DNA of 11,380 bases from Stramonita haemastoma (GCA_030674155.1 JASPKP010008590.1:1-11380); one strand, 5' to 3'. Positions 1-8,084 are shown, numbered from the stretch's first letter. A program made the numbers and translations. The notes: generated by a model not told the origin, from the letters alone.

Positions 1-430
<430 letters not shown>

Positions 431-433
431 ATC

Positions 434-585
434 TCCTCCATCCTACTAGCAAATCTTTCTGCCCAGGGAGTCGGCTTCCATAGCCCATCAAATCACAGCA
501 GGGCGTCACACGGACCAATCAAACCTTTCCTACACTGTCACATGGTAGGAAAGAATAGGCCACGCCCTCTTTTCTTTCCATGGCT
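434..585. other. unique spacer with CCAAT-like word and small hairpin
   Basis: Mixed-composition DNA between two pyrimidine blocks. It holds the word GGACCAATCAAAC near 512-524 (a CCAAT-box-like match) and a 9 bp inverted repeat: CTTTCCTAC at 525-533 and GTAGGAAAG at 545-553, with an 11-base loop that includes CACATG. A promoter reading is only a possibility, because no TATA box or downstream gene supports it. The hairpin is exact; its function is unknown. Confidence 0.35.
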
Positions 586-813
586 GTGTCTTTCTGTCTC
601 TGTCTGTTTCTGTCTCTCTGTTTCTGTCTCTGTTTTTGTCTCTGTCTCCCTCTTTCTCTGTGTGTCTTTCTCTCTCTGTCTGTCTTTCTATCTCTCTGTC
701 TCTCTCTCTCCACTTCTCTCTCTTTTCTCTCTGTCTTTCTCTCTGTCTTTGTATATCTCTCGGTATTTCTCTCTGTCTCTGTGTCTCTTTGTCTCTGTCT
801 CTGTCTCTCTCAT
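586..813. repeat. degenerate TCTG/TCTC pyrimidine-rich repeat
   Basis: Imperfect array of TCTG, TCTC and TTTC words on the plus strand. Three plus-strand frames and one minus-strand frame stay open across it and give low-complexity Ser/Leu/Cys/Val or Arg/Glu strings, as expected for a microsatellite without stop words. More degraded than the 5' block, so probably older. Not coding. Confidence 0.93.
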
Positions 814-897
814 TCTTGTGGCTTCTAAAGGGAGATTAGCACGGCTGGCAAGGTGGGTGGGGTGAATGAGGTGATCATCAGCTGTGAATGGTTATTG

Positions 898-993
898 GAG
901 GTGTGTGGTGGAGGGTTGAGGGGGGAGGGGAAGAGGAGGAGAAGGGTGAGGGTTGAGGGAGGCAAGAGAGGGAGGGAGGGAGGGAGGGAGGGG
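898..993 (+). repeat. purine/G-rich tract with G-quadruplex motif
   Basis: G-rich, almost pyrimidine-free stretch. At 970-993 six G-runs of three or four bases are separated by single A bases, a textbook one-base-loop G-quadruplex pattern on the plus strand. Further G-runs precede it at about 912-960. Structure-forming potential follows from the pattern; any role is unproven. Confidence 0.85.
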
Positions 994-1066
994 TAGCCTA
1001 GTGTTCACCCAACCAGGAGGACTTGAAGGCAGGACTTTGACAGACAGAGAGAGGCTGGTGGGGATG

Positions 1067-1120
1067 GGGGTGTGGAAGGTGATAGGGGTGTGTGGAAGGG
1101 GATGGGGTGTGGAAGGCGGG
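1067..1120. repeat. short G-rich minisatellite, three copies of 18-19 bp
   Basis: The word GGGGTGTGG, or GGGGTGTGTGG in the middle copy, starts at 1067, 1085 and 1104, each time followed by AAGG and a short variable end. This gives three imperfect units with periods of 18 and 19 bp. Each unit carries a four-base G-run, so the tract also has some G-quadruplex potential. It lies inside mixed-composition DNA (994-1340) in which I see no convincing gene. Confidence 0.7.
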
Positions 1121-1161
1121 AGTCAAAAGCGCACAGCTGGCTGGTAAGAGGAGGAGTTCTT

Positions 1162-1177
1162 GTGGAGGAACCTCCAC
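1162..1177. other. 16 bp near-perfect palindrome
   Basis: GTGGAGG, two A bases, then CCTCCAC: a 7 bp perfect inverted repeat around a two-base centre. It is too short and isolated to name. It could be a protein-binding site or chance. Confidence 0.4.
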
Positions 1178-1344
1178 TGCTGGAAGAACTGTGGTCTCTG
1201 CTCCTACTCTCCCGGTTGGGTTCTGTTCCGAAGCCATCCTGAAAGCTTTGGGTGGTTGTGGTGGTTCCTGTTCCTGTCGAAGCTGCAGCAGCGTCCCCTT
1301 CAGTTTCTTCTATTGTTGTCTTGTTGTGGGTCTGTGGGTAGTTG

Positions 1345-1390
1345 AGAGACAGAGACAGAGAGAGAGAGAGTAAGGAGAGAGAGAGAGAGT
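1345..1390. repeat. (GA)n microsatellite
   Basis: GAGACAGAGACAGAGAGAG followed by further GA runs, interrupted once near 1370 by TAAGG. Simple repeat that closes the G-rich first section of the window. Confidence 0.93.
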
Positions 1391-1409
1391 AGTTGTTGTT
1401 TCTCCTCCC

Positions 1410-1426
1410 TGCATGCTTTGCATGCA
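1410..1426. other. TGCATGC hairpin
   Basis: TGCATGC at 1410-1416 and its complement GCATGCA at 1420-1426 around a TTT loop. It is an exact 7 bp stem just upstream of the tandem array that begins at 1436. No known function is assigned. Confidence 0.35.
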
Positions 1427-1435
1427 CCCTGGCTG

Positions 1436-1723
1436 GCAAAGACTTCTACTTCCGTGAGGAAAGTGGTGTAAGCTTCCGTGTAGATTTTAGTTGGAGAATG
1501 TAGCAAAGACTTACATGGAGAAAAAAAGGGTGTAATCTTCTTCAGTTTGAGTTGGAGAATATAGCAAAGTCTACAAGGAGGAAAGGATGTACGAAGCCTT
1601 TGAAATATTAGTGGAAGAATGTAGTTGATTTTCAGTTATAGCAAAGACTACACGAGGAAAAGGGTGTGTATGTACTAAGCCTCTTGCAGCTGTATTTGAA
1701 GACTGTAGATGGTTTTCCAGTTC
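1436..1723 (+). repeat. four-copy degenerate tandem repeat, 61-77 bp period
   Basis: Four units each begin with GCAAAGACT or GCAAAGTCT, at 1436, 1503, 1564 and 1641. Each continues with a purine-rich GAGGAAA-like word, then GGTGTA/GATGTA, and near its end a GTTGGAGAATGTA-like word (GTGGAAGAATGTAG in the third, GAAGACTGTAG in the fourth). The spacings are 67, 61 and 77 bp, so units differ by indels as well as substitutions. Stops occur in the frames I followed, so a repeated protein domain is unlikely. It may be an old minisatellite or an internal part of an unrecognised transposable element. Confidence 0.72.
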
Positions 1724-2376
1724 TAATTACTGCTTATTGTGATACTGATTGCCATTGTTCTTTGAGTAATTGGTCATGAGCTTTGCAAGCCAGAGAGAAA
1801 CCAGGCAACATTAGTTTGAAGTTGTTGTTGGAATTTGGACTTCTTTTCTGCGTTAGACAGAAACTGGGTGAAAGTATAATTTATTATGGATGCATCTTTA
1901 GCTTGACTTGTTACTAGAGAAATGGTTTTACATTTATGGTTGGAAAAGGATGATGGAGAAATATCTGAGAGGAAAACAAATTCATAGATTGAGTGTTTAG
2001 AATCTGAAGAAAAAAACTTTACACATAAATAAATGATAGTAGAGTTTTAAAAAAACAAACATAATAACATCGTAATACGCATTGCTACATTGCTACGTTT
2101 TTTCTCCCACACATCTTGATGAAGATTCAACATCAACACTTTTGATGAGACGTCAACAAAAAGAAGACTGAACAAAATATATATAAAATATCTGCAAAAT
2201 TTGACCATTTCATTTCACGTCGTTTGGTCAAGGGCTGGACACAGTTTGCATTGTCCAGTAGTGGGTAAGCAGCTGGTTGTCCATCTTTGGCTAAGAGTTG
2301 GAGGAGTGAGGGAAGACTGTCCATTGTCCACTGTCCAGCCATCATGTTTCCCTCTTCTCTGCACGTTAGGTAAGTT

Positions 2377-2380
<4 letters not shown>
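1724..2380. other. AT-rich unique-looking DNA, no gene recognised
   Basis: No recognisable gene, repeat or RNA. The sequence is AT-rich with short A runs at about 2010 and 2048. The segment 2200-2370 is more balanced in composition and contains CTGTCCATTGTCCACTGTCC at 2319-2338, a small local repetition of TGTCCA. A consensus-like 5' splice donor (AG, then GTAAGT) lies at about 2368-2375 just before (GT)n, but no coding exon can be supported upstream of it. Confidence 0.5.

Positions 2381-2441
<61 letters not shown>
2381..2441. repeat. (GT)n microsatellite
   Basis: Uninterrupted GT dinucleotide run of about 30 units. Alternating purine-pyrimidine sequence of this kind can take Z-form under supercoiling (general knowledge). 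Open frames through it are low-complexity Cys/Val artefacts. Confidence 0.98.
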
Positions 2442-2442
<1 letters not shown>

Positions 2443-2508
2443 TTGTGTGTGTGTATGTGTGTGATTTTGTGATTGGGTTGGTGTTGTGTGTGTGTGTGGT
2501 GTGTGTGT

Positions 2509-2552
<44 letters not shown>

Positions 2553-2662
2553 GTGTGTGTGTGTGTTCGTGTGTGTGTGTGATTGTGTGTGTGATTGGGG
2601 TTGTGTGTGTGATTGTGTGTGTGATTGGGGTTGTGTGTGTGATTGTGTGTGTATGTGATATC

Positions 2663-2664
<2 letters not shown>
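2442..2664. repeat. GT-derived compound repeat with 30 bp minisatellite
   Basis: GT runs interspersed with GATT, GGGG and TTGT variants. From 2581 a 30 bp unit (GATTGTGTGT, GTGATTGGGG, TTGTGTGTGT in order) is repeated exactly at 2611, with a partial third copy at 2641. This is a higher-order repeat built on top of a dinucleotide tract. Not coding. Confidence 0.9.
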
Positions 2665-2739
<75 letters not shown>

Positions 2740-2784
2740 TGTGTGTGTGTGTGTTGTGTGTGTGTTGTGTGTGTTGTGTGTGTG
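2665..2784. repeat. (GT)n microsatellite with CGCG interruption
   Basis: Long GT array with one GCGCG interruption near 2735-2739 and several GTTGTG phase breaks after 2752. It continues the GT-rich zone begun at 2381. It ends at mixed AT-rich sequence near 2785. Confidence 0.97.
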
Positions 2785-2879
2785 ACTGAGTGTGTGTGTA
2801 TGTTTGCTTGTTTGTTATTGAATTTATTATTTATTATTTTACCTCTTTATTTGTGTATTCTTTTATTTCCTTTTTCATT

Positions 2880-2919
2880 ACGAGGATAATGGAATAACTA
2901 CTAATGTGCTTTTTCACAT
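2880..2919 (-). mobile_element. SINE 3' end fragment (copy A), truncated at a CT tract
   Basis: The plus strand reads CGAGGATAATGGAATAA and then CTAATGTGCTTTTTCACAT, matching the 3' terminus of the SINE copies at 5069, 7337 and 8811. Orientation is therefore minus. The AT-rich sequence at about 2813-2879 is probably the element's A-rich tail read from the other strand. Beyond 2919, where intact copies continue into CATCCAGTCCCC, the sequence becomes pure (CT)n. The tRNA-like head and central core are absent. What remains is only about 40 bp, but the word match is specific. Confidence 0.75.
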
Positions 2920-3004
<85 letters not shown>

Positions 3005-3006
3005 CT

Positions 3007-3068
<62 letters not shown>
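2920..3068. repeat. (CT)n microsatellite
   Basis: CT dinucleotide array with a few CCT/TCT interruptions. It abuts a SINE 3' fragment on its left and AT-rich DNA on its right. Frames through it encode only Ser-Leu or Arg-Glu alternations. Confidence 0.97.
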
Positions 3069-3071
<3 letters not shown>

Positions 3072-3157
3072 AATAAAATATTTGACATAGAACTATAAAT
3101 AATTATAGATTTGATGGGTATTCTCTCTGCTCGGTACCCCTATAATTATAATAATAT

Positions 3158-3159
<2 letters not shown>

Positions 3160-3225
<66 letters not shown>
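3160..3225. repeat. (AT)n microsatellite
   Basis: Uninterrupted AT/TA run of about 32 units. First of several long AT tracts in 3.1-4.1 kb. Self-complementary, so it can extrude as a cruciform or hairpin. Confidence 0.97.
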
Positions 3226-3227
<2 letters not shown>

Positions 3228-3315
3228 ATTATAATAATTATTTTTGAAGAAAAAAGTGTAGGTAAACAGTTACAACTTCATCAGTGTCTTCACTATAAGT
3301 GATTTATCAAAGGTG

Positions 3316-3318
<3 letters not shown>

Positions 3319-3412
<94 letters not shown>

Positions 3413-3417
3413 TTTTT
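3319..3417. repeat. (AT)n followed by T14
   Basis: About 42 AT units at 3319-3403, followed directly by a run of 14 T bases to 3417. The sequence at 3426-3475 is A-rich with AAAC words, which together with the T run looks like low-complexity or retroelement-tail debris. No coding signal. Confidence 0.96.
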
Positions 3418-3491
3418 GGTCGAAGATTAAAAAAACAACAACAAAAAACAAACAGAAACAAAAACAAACAAAAACCCATGACAAGGTAAAC

Positions 3492-3861
<370 letters not shown>

Positions 3862-3955
3862 CTGAACATAGATCTAGTTGTGTTTTTATTACTATTTTAC
3901 TGTTTAACCTCAAGTATGTGCTTGGAGGGAGTGTTGCTCAGCAAGTAATGTGGGG

Positions 3956-4031
<76 letters not shown>

Positions 4032-4042
4032 TGTGTATGAAT

Positions 4043-4103
<61 letters not shown>
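3956..4103 (+). repeat. third (TA)n + (GT)n compound microsatellite
   Basis: (TA)n at 3956-4028, then GTGTGTATGAATGG, then (GT)n to 4103, ending in ACGCGCGTGCGC. The order is the same as in the two modules upstream, but the preceding sequence (3880-3955) is not obviously related to their leaders. It could be a more diverged third module or independent. The DNA at 4104-4316 after it is unremarkable and AT-rich. Confidence 0.93.
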
Positions 4104-4106
<3 letters not shown>

Positions 4107-4316
4107 CGCGTGCGCAAGCCTATACTTCATAAATAGATCACTACCGTAATGATGCATTTAGCAAAAAATTATGCTACTAAAAACATAGACCAGAGTTCTT
4201 TATTTGCAAATTGTTCTCACCCTATCCTAATGACCATGTTTCCTTTCAGTATATTTTTTAAAGGCGTGGTCACGCATCAATATCATTTTGTGTCCTCTTC
4301 CTCCATTACTTTTTTA

Positions 4317-4450
4317 TGAAAAAAAGAAAGAATGAAAGAAAGAAACAAAGAAAGAAAGAAAGGAAGAAAAGAAAAGAAGAAGAAGAAAAGGAAAGAAAGA
4401 AAGAAAGAAAAGAAAGAAAGAAAGAAAAAAAGAAAGAAAGAAAGAAAGAA

Positions 4451-4501
<51 letters not shown>

Positions 4502-4680
4502 AAGACAGAAGGACAGAAAAATAGATGGAAAGAAAAAAAGAAAAAAGAACGATAGAAAGAAAAGAAAAAAAAAGAAAGGAAAGAAGGAAAGAAAGAAAGA
4601 AAGAACAAAGAAAATAAAGAAAAAAAATGAAAGAAAAAAGACAGACAGACAGACAGAAAACAAAAAAGAAAATCTATCTT
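4317..4680. repeat. purine block: (GAAA)n-type with (GACA)n core
   Basis: Plus strand almost entirely A and G in GAAA, AAAG and GGAA words, with a clean (GACA)n run of about 12 units at 4452-4500 and a shorter one near 4640-4657. Frames on both strands are open because purine words lack stops; the resulting Lys/Arg/Glu or Phe/Leu/Ser strings are artefacts. Capable of triplex formation in principle. Confidence 0.96.
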
Positions 4681-4876
4681 TCATTTAAAAAGTTGATTTT
4701 ATTTGTTGTTTGTTCCTCGCCTATACCCCCTTGGTTCACTAATGGTGAGATTTTGCGTATCGAGACCGGCTTTTTTTCCCCTACCATGAAGATAGCCACC
4801 TGTATTCCATCTTCACAGATCAAAGGTTGATCGATAATTCATTCACCCCAGTTCATGGCCCAAGCTACATTAATTT
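4681..4876. other. unassigned mixed sequence
   Basis: About 200 bp of balanced composition with no simple repeat. The words ACCATGAAGATAGCC and CATGGCCCAAGC stand out as complex sequence, perhaps a piece of a dispersed retroelement, but I cannot assign it. No long frame with protein-like composition. Confidence 0.3.
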
Positions 4877-4918
4877 TGTTGTCGTTGTTGTTGTTACTGT
4901 TGTTGTTGTTGTTGTTGT
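4877..4918. repeat. (GTT)n microsatellite
   Basis: GTT repeats with GTC and ACT interruptions. On the minus strand this is (AAC)n, a frequent SINE/LINE tail sequence. No element body is recognisable on the side where it would be expected (4920-4980), so it is listed as a simple repeat. Confidence 0.9.
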
Positions 4919-4982
4919 CAGTTATTGATGAAAGCAAAGAGTCAACCAAAGCTGGCATTGAATTGTTGTTATTAGGTGACAT

Positions 4983-5405
4983 TTTATTTAATTATTTAGA
5001 CTAGATCTACCTATTTATTTATTTATTTAGTTAGTTGTTTGTTTGCTTATTCTATTTATTCTCTTACATCGAGGATAATGGAATAAGCGCTAATGTGCTT
5101 CTTTTTTTTACATCCAGTCCCCGTTTGTTTGCAGTTTTGTCAACTTTGTCACCTGTTCCCAGTGGCACACGATGGCCTACTCTTCCGAAAATCGGAACAT
5201 GGTTTAACGTATACGCAAGATGTTCTGCGTGCGTTCGCATACGGGGTCCTCGGTTTAAAGTCTCATCCGAAGGACTTTTGGGGAGAGAGAGTGGAGTCAG
5301 CACTAATGTTAACTCCAGGGGGAAATATCCCCTTGAACGGGATTCGAACCCGGGTCGTCAGACTGTGAGCGCAATGTTCTGACCACTACGCTATCCTGTC
5401 CCCGT
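4983..5405 (-). mobile_element. tRNA-derived SINE, near full length (copy B)
   Basis: Non-autonomous retrotransposon, copied in trans by a LINE. Read on the minus strand it starts near 5404 with a tRNA-like head. The A box TAGCGTAGTGG is at 5393-5383 and the B box GGTTCGAATCC at 5350-5340, about 32 bp apart as in tRNA genes, so pol III transcription is plausible. A central core of roughly 200 bp follows, containing AAACCGAGG, GCAGAACATCTTGCG and GAGTAGGCCAT, then the 3' end GCACATTAGCGCTTATTCC and ATTATCCTCGA at 5069. An AATA/AAAT-rich tail runs towards 4983. GTGACAT occurs on both sides (4976-4982 and 5406-5412), a possible 7 bp target-site duplication. Best-preserved copy here; the open frames across it are spurious. 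The family is similar in style to molluscan SINEs, but I cannot name it safely. Confidence 0.9.
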
Positions 5406-5454
5406 GTGACATGGTATGTTGATATTAATGGTATTCTATGCTAAGAAACGCCAG

Positions 5455-5745
5455 AAAGTACGGTTTAGATTTAGATTTGGGAACAAATATAGTCTATCAG
5501 CATTGTTGATTCTTATAAATACTTAGGAATAAGTTTTAATCTAGTCAGAATGTTAAATTTTGCATAGGTAAGAAAACAGTATATGAACAAGCACAAAAAG
5601 CAATCTTTTCTTTGATGCAGATGAGCAGAAATCAGAATATACCTGTTGATGTTGTTCTTAATCTTGATCTTTATCAAACAATGGTTGTTCCAGTATTGTT
5701 ATATGGCTGTGAAATTTGTTTGGGGTTATGAAAATATTGGTATTC
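5455..5745 (+). pseudogene. non-LTR retrotransposon reverse transcriptase fragment, decayed
   Basis: Conceptual translation gives the motif IVDSYKYLG at 5502-5528. After an in-frame TAG at 5565-5567 and a shift near 5571-5576 it gives YEQAQKAIFSLMQ, then MVVPVLLYGCEI up to 5716. A second shift leads to VWGYENIG at 5718-5741. These are the characteristic words of the region after the YADD catalytic core (thumb/C-terminal part) in LINE ORF2 proteins of aquatic invertebrates. The catalytic domain itself, the endonuclease and the element ends are missing. One stop and at least two frameshifts make it clearly dead. The left side borders a SINE head at 5404; the right side runs into (CTGT)n. Confidence 0.85.
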
Positions 5746-5751
5746 TTTTCT

Positions 5752-5760
5752 GTCTTTCCA

Positions 5761-5793
<33 letters not shown>

Positions 5794-5806
5794 GTCTGTC
5801 TCCCTC
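5752..5806. repeat. (CTGT)n(CT)n compound microsatellite
   Basis: TCTTTCC, several CTGT units, a CT run and further CTGT units. It directly follows the dead reverse transcriptase fragment. I see no recognisable feature in 5807-6088 apart from a TAGATCTAG palindrome at 6022 and short A/T runs. Confidence 0.93.
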
Positions 5807-6088
5807 ATCCCACACGCAGAATCACTGAGAGACTGCAAGTACACACTGGATGAGAAGTTTGCGTGTGTGGCTGTTTTCAAGAATCTTGCCATAGTATAGG
5901 CATCAGCACTTCGACTTCCGAAGGATTAAAAAAAAAATCTTTTAATGGAAAGTACAGGGTGATTTTGCTAACAGCTTGTCAAGAATGAAGACACACAATC
6001 TCAACATTACATTTCAAAGTATAGATCTAGCAACTTTTTGATGTAGGTTTTTAATTGATCATGTGATTGATTAACATCGGGTAAGACT

Positions 6089-6330
6089 AGATCTATAAAC
6101 TGAGGTCCCGTGTGCTGTGCGAACGCGCGCAGAACATCTTGCGCACATGTTAAAACCTGTTCCGCTTTCCGTAAGAGTAGGCCATTGTGTGCAGGTGGGA
6201 ACGATGACAGAATTGAAAAAATTGCATACACATGGGAACTTGATGTTAAAAAAAAAAAAAAAAAAAAAAAAAGCACATGAGTGTCTATTCCATTATCCTC
6301 GAAGTAAAATGGGGAAAAAAATAATAAAAT
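6089..6330 (+). mobile_element. 5'-truncated SINE (copy C), plus strand
   Basis: Starts near TATAAACTGAGGTCCCGTG, i.e. inside the core, with no tRNA head or A/B boxes. It then follows the family core (GCAGAACATCTTGCGCACA, GAGTAGGCCATTGTG, GGTGGGAACGATGACAGAAT) to the 3' end CATTATCCTCGA at 6302 and an A-rich tail to about 6330. An internal A run that is about 6-9 bases in other copies has grown here to about 24 bases (6248-6271). 5' truncation is typical of incomplete target-primed reverse transcription. A TAGATCTA palindrome sits at 6088-6095, at the truncation point. Confidence 0.88.
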
Positions 6331-6339
6331 TCATTCTTT

Positions 6340-6525
6340 CCTTCATTCATTTTATCCTTTCCTTCCTTCCTTCTTTCTTTCCTTCCTTCCTTCCTTCCTT
6401 CCTTCCTTCCTTCCTTCCTTCCTTCCTTCCATCCTTCCTTCCTTCCTTCCTTTCTTCCTTCCTTCCTTCATTCATGCGATCGTGCAGTAATTCATTCATT
6501 CATTTAATCATTCATTCCATTCATA
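6340..6525. repeat. (CCTT)n with flanking (ATTC)n
   Basis: TTCC/CCTT tetranucleotide array at about 6356-6465 with ATTC/CATT repeats on both sides (6332-6352 and 6466-6525), split by ATGCGATCGTGCAG near 6475-6487. It immediately follows the SINE tail, which fits microsatellite growth from a retroelement tail. The long Pro/Ser/Phe/Leu frame here is an artefact. Confidence 0.93.
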
Positions 6526-6567
6526 ATATTTCTTCACTGAATGCTTCTTGTCGTGGATTTTCAACTT

Positions 6568-6570
<3 letters not shown>

Positions 6571-6649
<79 letters not shown>
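6571..6649. repeat. (GA)n microsatellite
   Basis: GA dinucleotide run with one GGAG break near 6608, ending in GACGGGGGG. Simple repeat. Confidence 0.97.
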
Positions 6650-6650
<1 letters not shown>

Positions 6651-6739
6651 GGGGGGTTGTGCTAGTTGCTGAATTACTTTATTCCTCTAGATAATTATAA
6701 CTGAAATAATGATGAGTATCGAGATTCCAATAACTGGCC

Positions 6740-6972
6740 TGTCTCCCCGATAGATTTCCTCAGAAGTCGGAGTATGGCTGCCTATAATTATGGCGAGGTG
6801 CTTGAAAACAAGTCCTACACGCAAACTGCTCATTCAGTGTGCAGTTTCAATCGCACATTAGTGATTCCCAGGTGGGACAAGTGAGTCAGAGTATTGCACA
6901 CTCTGGGTGACCCACCCCCAGAGTGTTAAGCTAGGGAACGCATAACAACAACAACAACAATAACAACAACCA
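6740..6972 (+). mobile_element. second SINE-like unit with (CAA)n tail
   Basis: Complex sequence with CAGAAGTCGGAGTATGGCTG at about 6762-6781, then AATTATGGCGAGG, then CCCACCCCCAGAGTG, ending in a (CAA/TAA) tail at 6947-6972. A compact body followed directly by a short-unit tail is typical of a SINE. The GTCGGAGTATGGCTGCCT word recalls SINE cores I associate from memory with gastropod genomes. It is not related to the tRNA-headed family elsewhere in this window. No A/B boxes are seen upstream, so it is probably 5'-truncated or highly diverged. It could also be the 3' end of a LINE. Confidence 0.5.
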
Positions 6973-7164
6973 ACTGATTTATCTGTAGCGTGTGCGTTCA
7001 TATCTTGCTCTTCGTCTGTTTATTATTTCTAAAAATTTTGTTGGGATTAACGATCGTGAACTTAATGAAATCTAAAAGTGATTAGGGTTTTTTTTGTTTC
7101 TGATTAATTAATTAATTGATCAGCAATACTCTTTAACTGTACAGCACTGTTACTGTAGCATTTA

Positions 7165-7315
7165 TTGTCTTCGTTACTGGTGTCGATATTGGTATTCTTA
7201 TTTTGTTATGATTCTTATTGGTATTTATATTATTATTGTTATTGGTAGTAGTCTTTATTGGTATCAATTTGGTATTGATATCTTTATTTTTGTTGTTATT
7301 TTTTTATATTGTATT
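7165..7315. repeat. degenerate TATTGG/TATTAG array, left part
   Basis: T-rich sequence in which six-base words of the form TATTGG, TATTCT, TATTGT recur in loose phase. It is the same low-complexity material found right of the SINE at 7337-7628, so the SINE appears inserted into or beside a pre-existing array. No coding signal. Confidence 0.6.
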
Positions 7316-7336
7316 TCATTCTTTTATTCTATTATT

Positions 7337-7628
7337 TCGAGGATAATGGAATAAGCACTCATGTGCATTTTTTTTACATGGAGTCCCCGTGTGTATGCAG
7401 TTATGTCAATTTTGTCATCCGTTCCTACCTTCCTACCGGCACACAATGGTCTTCTCTTCCAAAAAGCGGAACGGGTTTTAACGTTGTGCGCGAGATGTTC
7501 TGCGTGCGTTTATAGTCTTATCCGAAGGACTTTTGGGGGGAGTGGGGTCGGAAAGTCCTCTTAAACGAGATTTGAACCCGGATCAGCTGATTACGAGCGC
7601 ATCACTCTGACCACCGGCCTATCCCGTA
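7337..7628 (-). mobile_element. SINE with head, internally deleted (copy D)
   Basis: The minus strand starts near 7628 with a tRNA-like head. The A-box equivalent TAGGCCGGTGG is at 7621-7611 and a degraded B box GGTTCAAATCT at 7578-7568, so two B-box positions differ from the optimum. Two internal deletions are visible against the copy at 4983-5405: most of the segment after the head (TTAACTCCAGGGG region) and the part holding ACCGAGGTCCCGT. The 3' end ATTATCCTCGA is at 7337. The flanks on both sides are TATTGG-type repeat. Probably older than the copy at 4983-5405, and unlikely to be transcribed. Confidence 0.87.
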
Positions 7629-7870
7629 TTGGTATTTTTATTGTTCTTGTTCTCGGTATTATCTTTTATATTGTTATTGACATTAGTATTGCTGTTATCA
7701 TTTTTTTTCAATTGTTATTGGTATTAGTATTTGTATTGTTTTTTTTTTGTCACGGGTACTAGATCTAGTCTAGTGGGTTTTTTTTTTAATTGTTATTGGT
7801 AATGATATTTATATTATTTTTTTTTATTGATACTGGTATTAGTATTGGGTTTGTTTTTTTATTGTTCATA
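7628..7870. repeat. degenerate TATTGG/TATTAG array, middle part
   Basis: TATTGGTATTTTTATTG, ATTGTTATTGGTATTAGTA and similar words recur with a basic step of three or six bases, interrupted by T runs of 7-9 bases. TAGATCTAG occurs at 7760-7768. It is low-complexity, with no protein-like frame. Confidence 0.65.
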
Positions 7871-7929
7871 CATTCAAATTCCAAATTCCAATACTTTATT
7901 TTCTCAAAGACAGAGAATTTCACATGTAT

Positions 7930-7942
7930 ACACAACACACAC

Positions 7943-8030
<88 letters not shown>

Positions 8031-8052
8031 TATATATATTATATATATATAT

Positions 8053-8084
<32 letters not shown>

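Noticed and set aside
512..553. Promoter with CCAAT box and E-box hairpin
   Set aside because: There is no TATA or initiator context and no downstream gene in the window, and the short motifs are expected by chance. Kept only as a low-confidence note.
2201..2889. Several overlapping open frames rich in Cys and Val
   Set aside because: They are translations of (GT)n in different phases. There is no complex protein sequence and no domain.
4283..4688. Long Lys/Arg/Glu-rich and Phe/Leu/Ser-rich frames on opposite strands
   Set aside because: They lie on a GAAA/GACA purine block that lacks stop words in either direction. Not a basic or membrane protein.
5035..5382. Frames of 115, 91 and 79 codons on both strands
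   Set aside because: They coincide with the SINE at 4983-5405, and the same translated words reappear at the other SINE copies. They are shadows of a non-coding element.
5340..5404. Possible genuine tRNA gene on the minus strand
   Set aside because: The A and B boxes are present, but the anticodon arm and acceptor pairing do not close into a normal cloverleaf. The sequence continues into a SINE core seen in other copies, so it is a tRNA-derived SINE head.
6117..6572. 151-codon plus-strand frame with Lys run and Pro/Ser/Phe repeats
   Set aside because: It crosses a SINE, its A24 tract and a (CCTT)n array. Composition follows the repeats.
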